Positions 6,703 through 7,631 of a stretch of DNA of 7,631 nucleotides are shown here, piece after piece. Each line of letters begins with the position of its first letter. The stretch's first letter is position 1. The notes beneath the pieces were generated by a model. The model searched no databases. It was not told where the DNA came from and saw only the letters and a program-made list of their open reading frames with translations. The position numbers were made by a program, and so were the translations under genes. Origin of the DNA: Bacteroidota bacterium (lineage in GTDB: Bacteria > Bacteroidota > Bacteroidia > 2-12-FULL-35-15); the NCBI GenBank assembly GCA_026391935.1, contig JAPLDC010000300.1, positions 1 through 7,631 of the forward strand, read 5' to 3'.

Positions 6703-7631
6703 CTACTTTTTTAATATCGGTAACAATATACTGGATGCATTATTTGCATCATGATAAATCTTGATCGTAGATTTAATAAAATCTTTTTCATCACAATGAT
6801 ATATATCCAGAAACTGTTGCGGGTTTCTGTCTACTAATGGAAACCAGCTGCTTTGTATCTGTATCATAATTTTATGTCCTTTCTGAAATGTATGTGCTAC
6901 ATCAGGCAATTCAAAATTCACTTCTGTTATTTTTTCCGGAATAAAAGGCTCTGGATTCTTGCCAATTGAATCTTCGGGAGTAAAACTGTTCCTGAATTTC
7001 CCTCTTAACACTTCTCCCCGGACTAACATTTGATAACCACCCATTGGATATTTGTCATCTGCATTATATTTAAAGTCATCGGGAAAGACATCAATAACTT
7101 TCACTACAAAATCAGCATCAGTTGTGGATATACTAACTAATAAATTCGCTATCACCGGACCGGCAAGTGTTAAATCAGTGGTAAGTGTTTCTGTAGAATA
7201 AACTAATACATCCGGTCTGCGTGCAGCAAAACGTTGGTCATCACTCATGTATTCTCGCGTGCGATTGATGTGCACGTCTTCGGTATAAGGAACAGGCTTG
7301 GAAGGGTCACTTATATATTCCGAAAAACTATTTGTGGCAGCTGATTTTGTAAATGAAAGTTTCCCATTTTCATTTAAATAAATTGGTTTTGTCTCAACAT
7401 TTTTTGGAGGCCATTCTGTAAAGGTGGTCCACTTATTTTCTCCTGTTATAAAAATGTTTGCTTCCGCGACCGTATTTGGATTGCCTTCACCCTTTAAATA
7501 ATAATTGAAGAAAGGCATTTCAATATTTTTATAATAGTAATCTGAAACCCCTTTTCCAAACTCCACATTCCCCAATCGACTTCCATCTGATTTCGCCCAG
7601 CCACCATGAAACCATGGTCCCATGGTTATCT
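6703..7631 (-). CDS. CocE/NonD-family hydrolase (alpha-amino-acid ester hydrolase / glutaryl-7-ACA acylase-like), C-terminal half; 5' partial
   Basis: The frame is open from the right edge to the TAG at 6705-6703, giving about 308 visible residues. The family is usually around 600 residues or more, so the alpha/beta-hydrolase core with the catalytic Ser and Asp is outside the window. The visible part begins in the conserved GPWFHGGW motif; the His (codon 7608-7606) matches the catalytic His position known in this family. Next come MPFFNYYLKG, the end of the hydrolase fold, and then the jelly-roll domain of the PepX_C type: FITGENKW, YISDPSKPVPY, DDQRFAARRPDVLVY, DADFVVKVIDVFPDD, and HTFQKGHKIMIQIQSSWFPLVDRNPQ. 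These strings are characteristic of CocE/NonD ester or amide hydrolases, many of them exported. The Met at 7623-7621 is inside the core motif and is not the real start; codons for Ile and Thr precede it in frame. The substrate cannot be told from this half. It is convergent with the T9SS pair and has its own unseen promoter. Confidence 0.9.
   Translation of the reverse strand, partial: ITMGPWFHGGWAKSDGSRLGNVEFGKGVSDYYYKNIEMPFFNYYLKGEGNPNTVAEANIFITGENKWTTFTEWPPKNVETKPIYLNENGKLSFTKSAATNSFSEYISDPSKPVPYTEDVHINRTREYMSDDQRFAARRPDVLVYSTETLTTDLTLAGPVIANLLVSISTTDADFVVKVIDVFPDDFKYNADDKYPMGGYQMLVRGEVLRGKFRNSFTPEDSIGKNPEPFIPEKITEVNFELPDVAHTFQKGHKIMIQIQSSWFPLVDRNPQQFLDIYHCDEKDFIKSTIKIYHDANNASSILLPILKK

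Noticed and set aside
7621..7623. ATG at 7623 as the start codon of the hydrolase
   Set aside because: It lies within the conserved catalytic motif, and the frame stays open to the window edge.

Overview
The window looks like a piece of a Bacteroidota chromosome. The DNA is AT-rich, the first gene encodes a giant repeat protein ending in a gliding-motility/type IX secretion (T9SS) C-terminal domain of the CHU_C (type B) kind, and the next gene encodes a PorP/SprF-family outer-membrane protein. Both families are essentially confined to this phylum. The start of porP/sprF has no convincing Shine-Dalgarno sequence, which also fits. I cannot name a genus.

Layout. Bases 2-5590 (+) are the 3' part of one very long open reading frame whose start lies left of the window. 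Its 1862 visible residues are almost entirely tandem repeats in three consecutive blocks: seven Ig-like units of about 81 residues (the first cut by the window edge), ten units of a different Ig/PKD-like type of about 89 residues, and four PKD units of about 82 residues. A single CHU_C sorting domain closes the protein. Four bases after its stop, at 5595-6584 (+), comes a PorP/SprF-family protein with a clear signal peptide. A 118-base gap (6585-6702) holds a strong hairpin that probably terminates transcription from both sides. From the right edge back to 6703 (-) runs the C-terminal half of a CocE/NonD-family serine hydrolase, convergent with the first two genes.

How the genes fit together. 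The first two genes look like a secreted cargo and its partner: a long surface adhesin of the SprB type, exported by T9SS, and an SprF-like outer-membrane partner of the kind needed to bring type-B-CTD proteins to the surface. The hydrolase is a separate transcription unit with no evident functional link.

I see no RNA genes, mobile elements, CRISPR arrays or promoters. The starts of both edge genes are outside the window. The most notable features are internal to the adhesin: a strict two-cysteines-per-repeat rule broken only in the last repeat, an almost complete absence of K, R, E and H over about 1770 residues, Asp-Ser/Thr-X motifs limited to the second and third blocks, and traces of a five-unit higher-order duplication in the first block. 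None of these amounts to a clearly new system.
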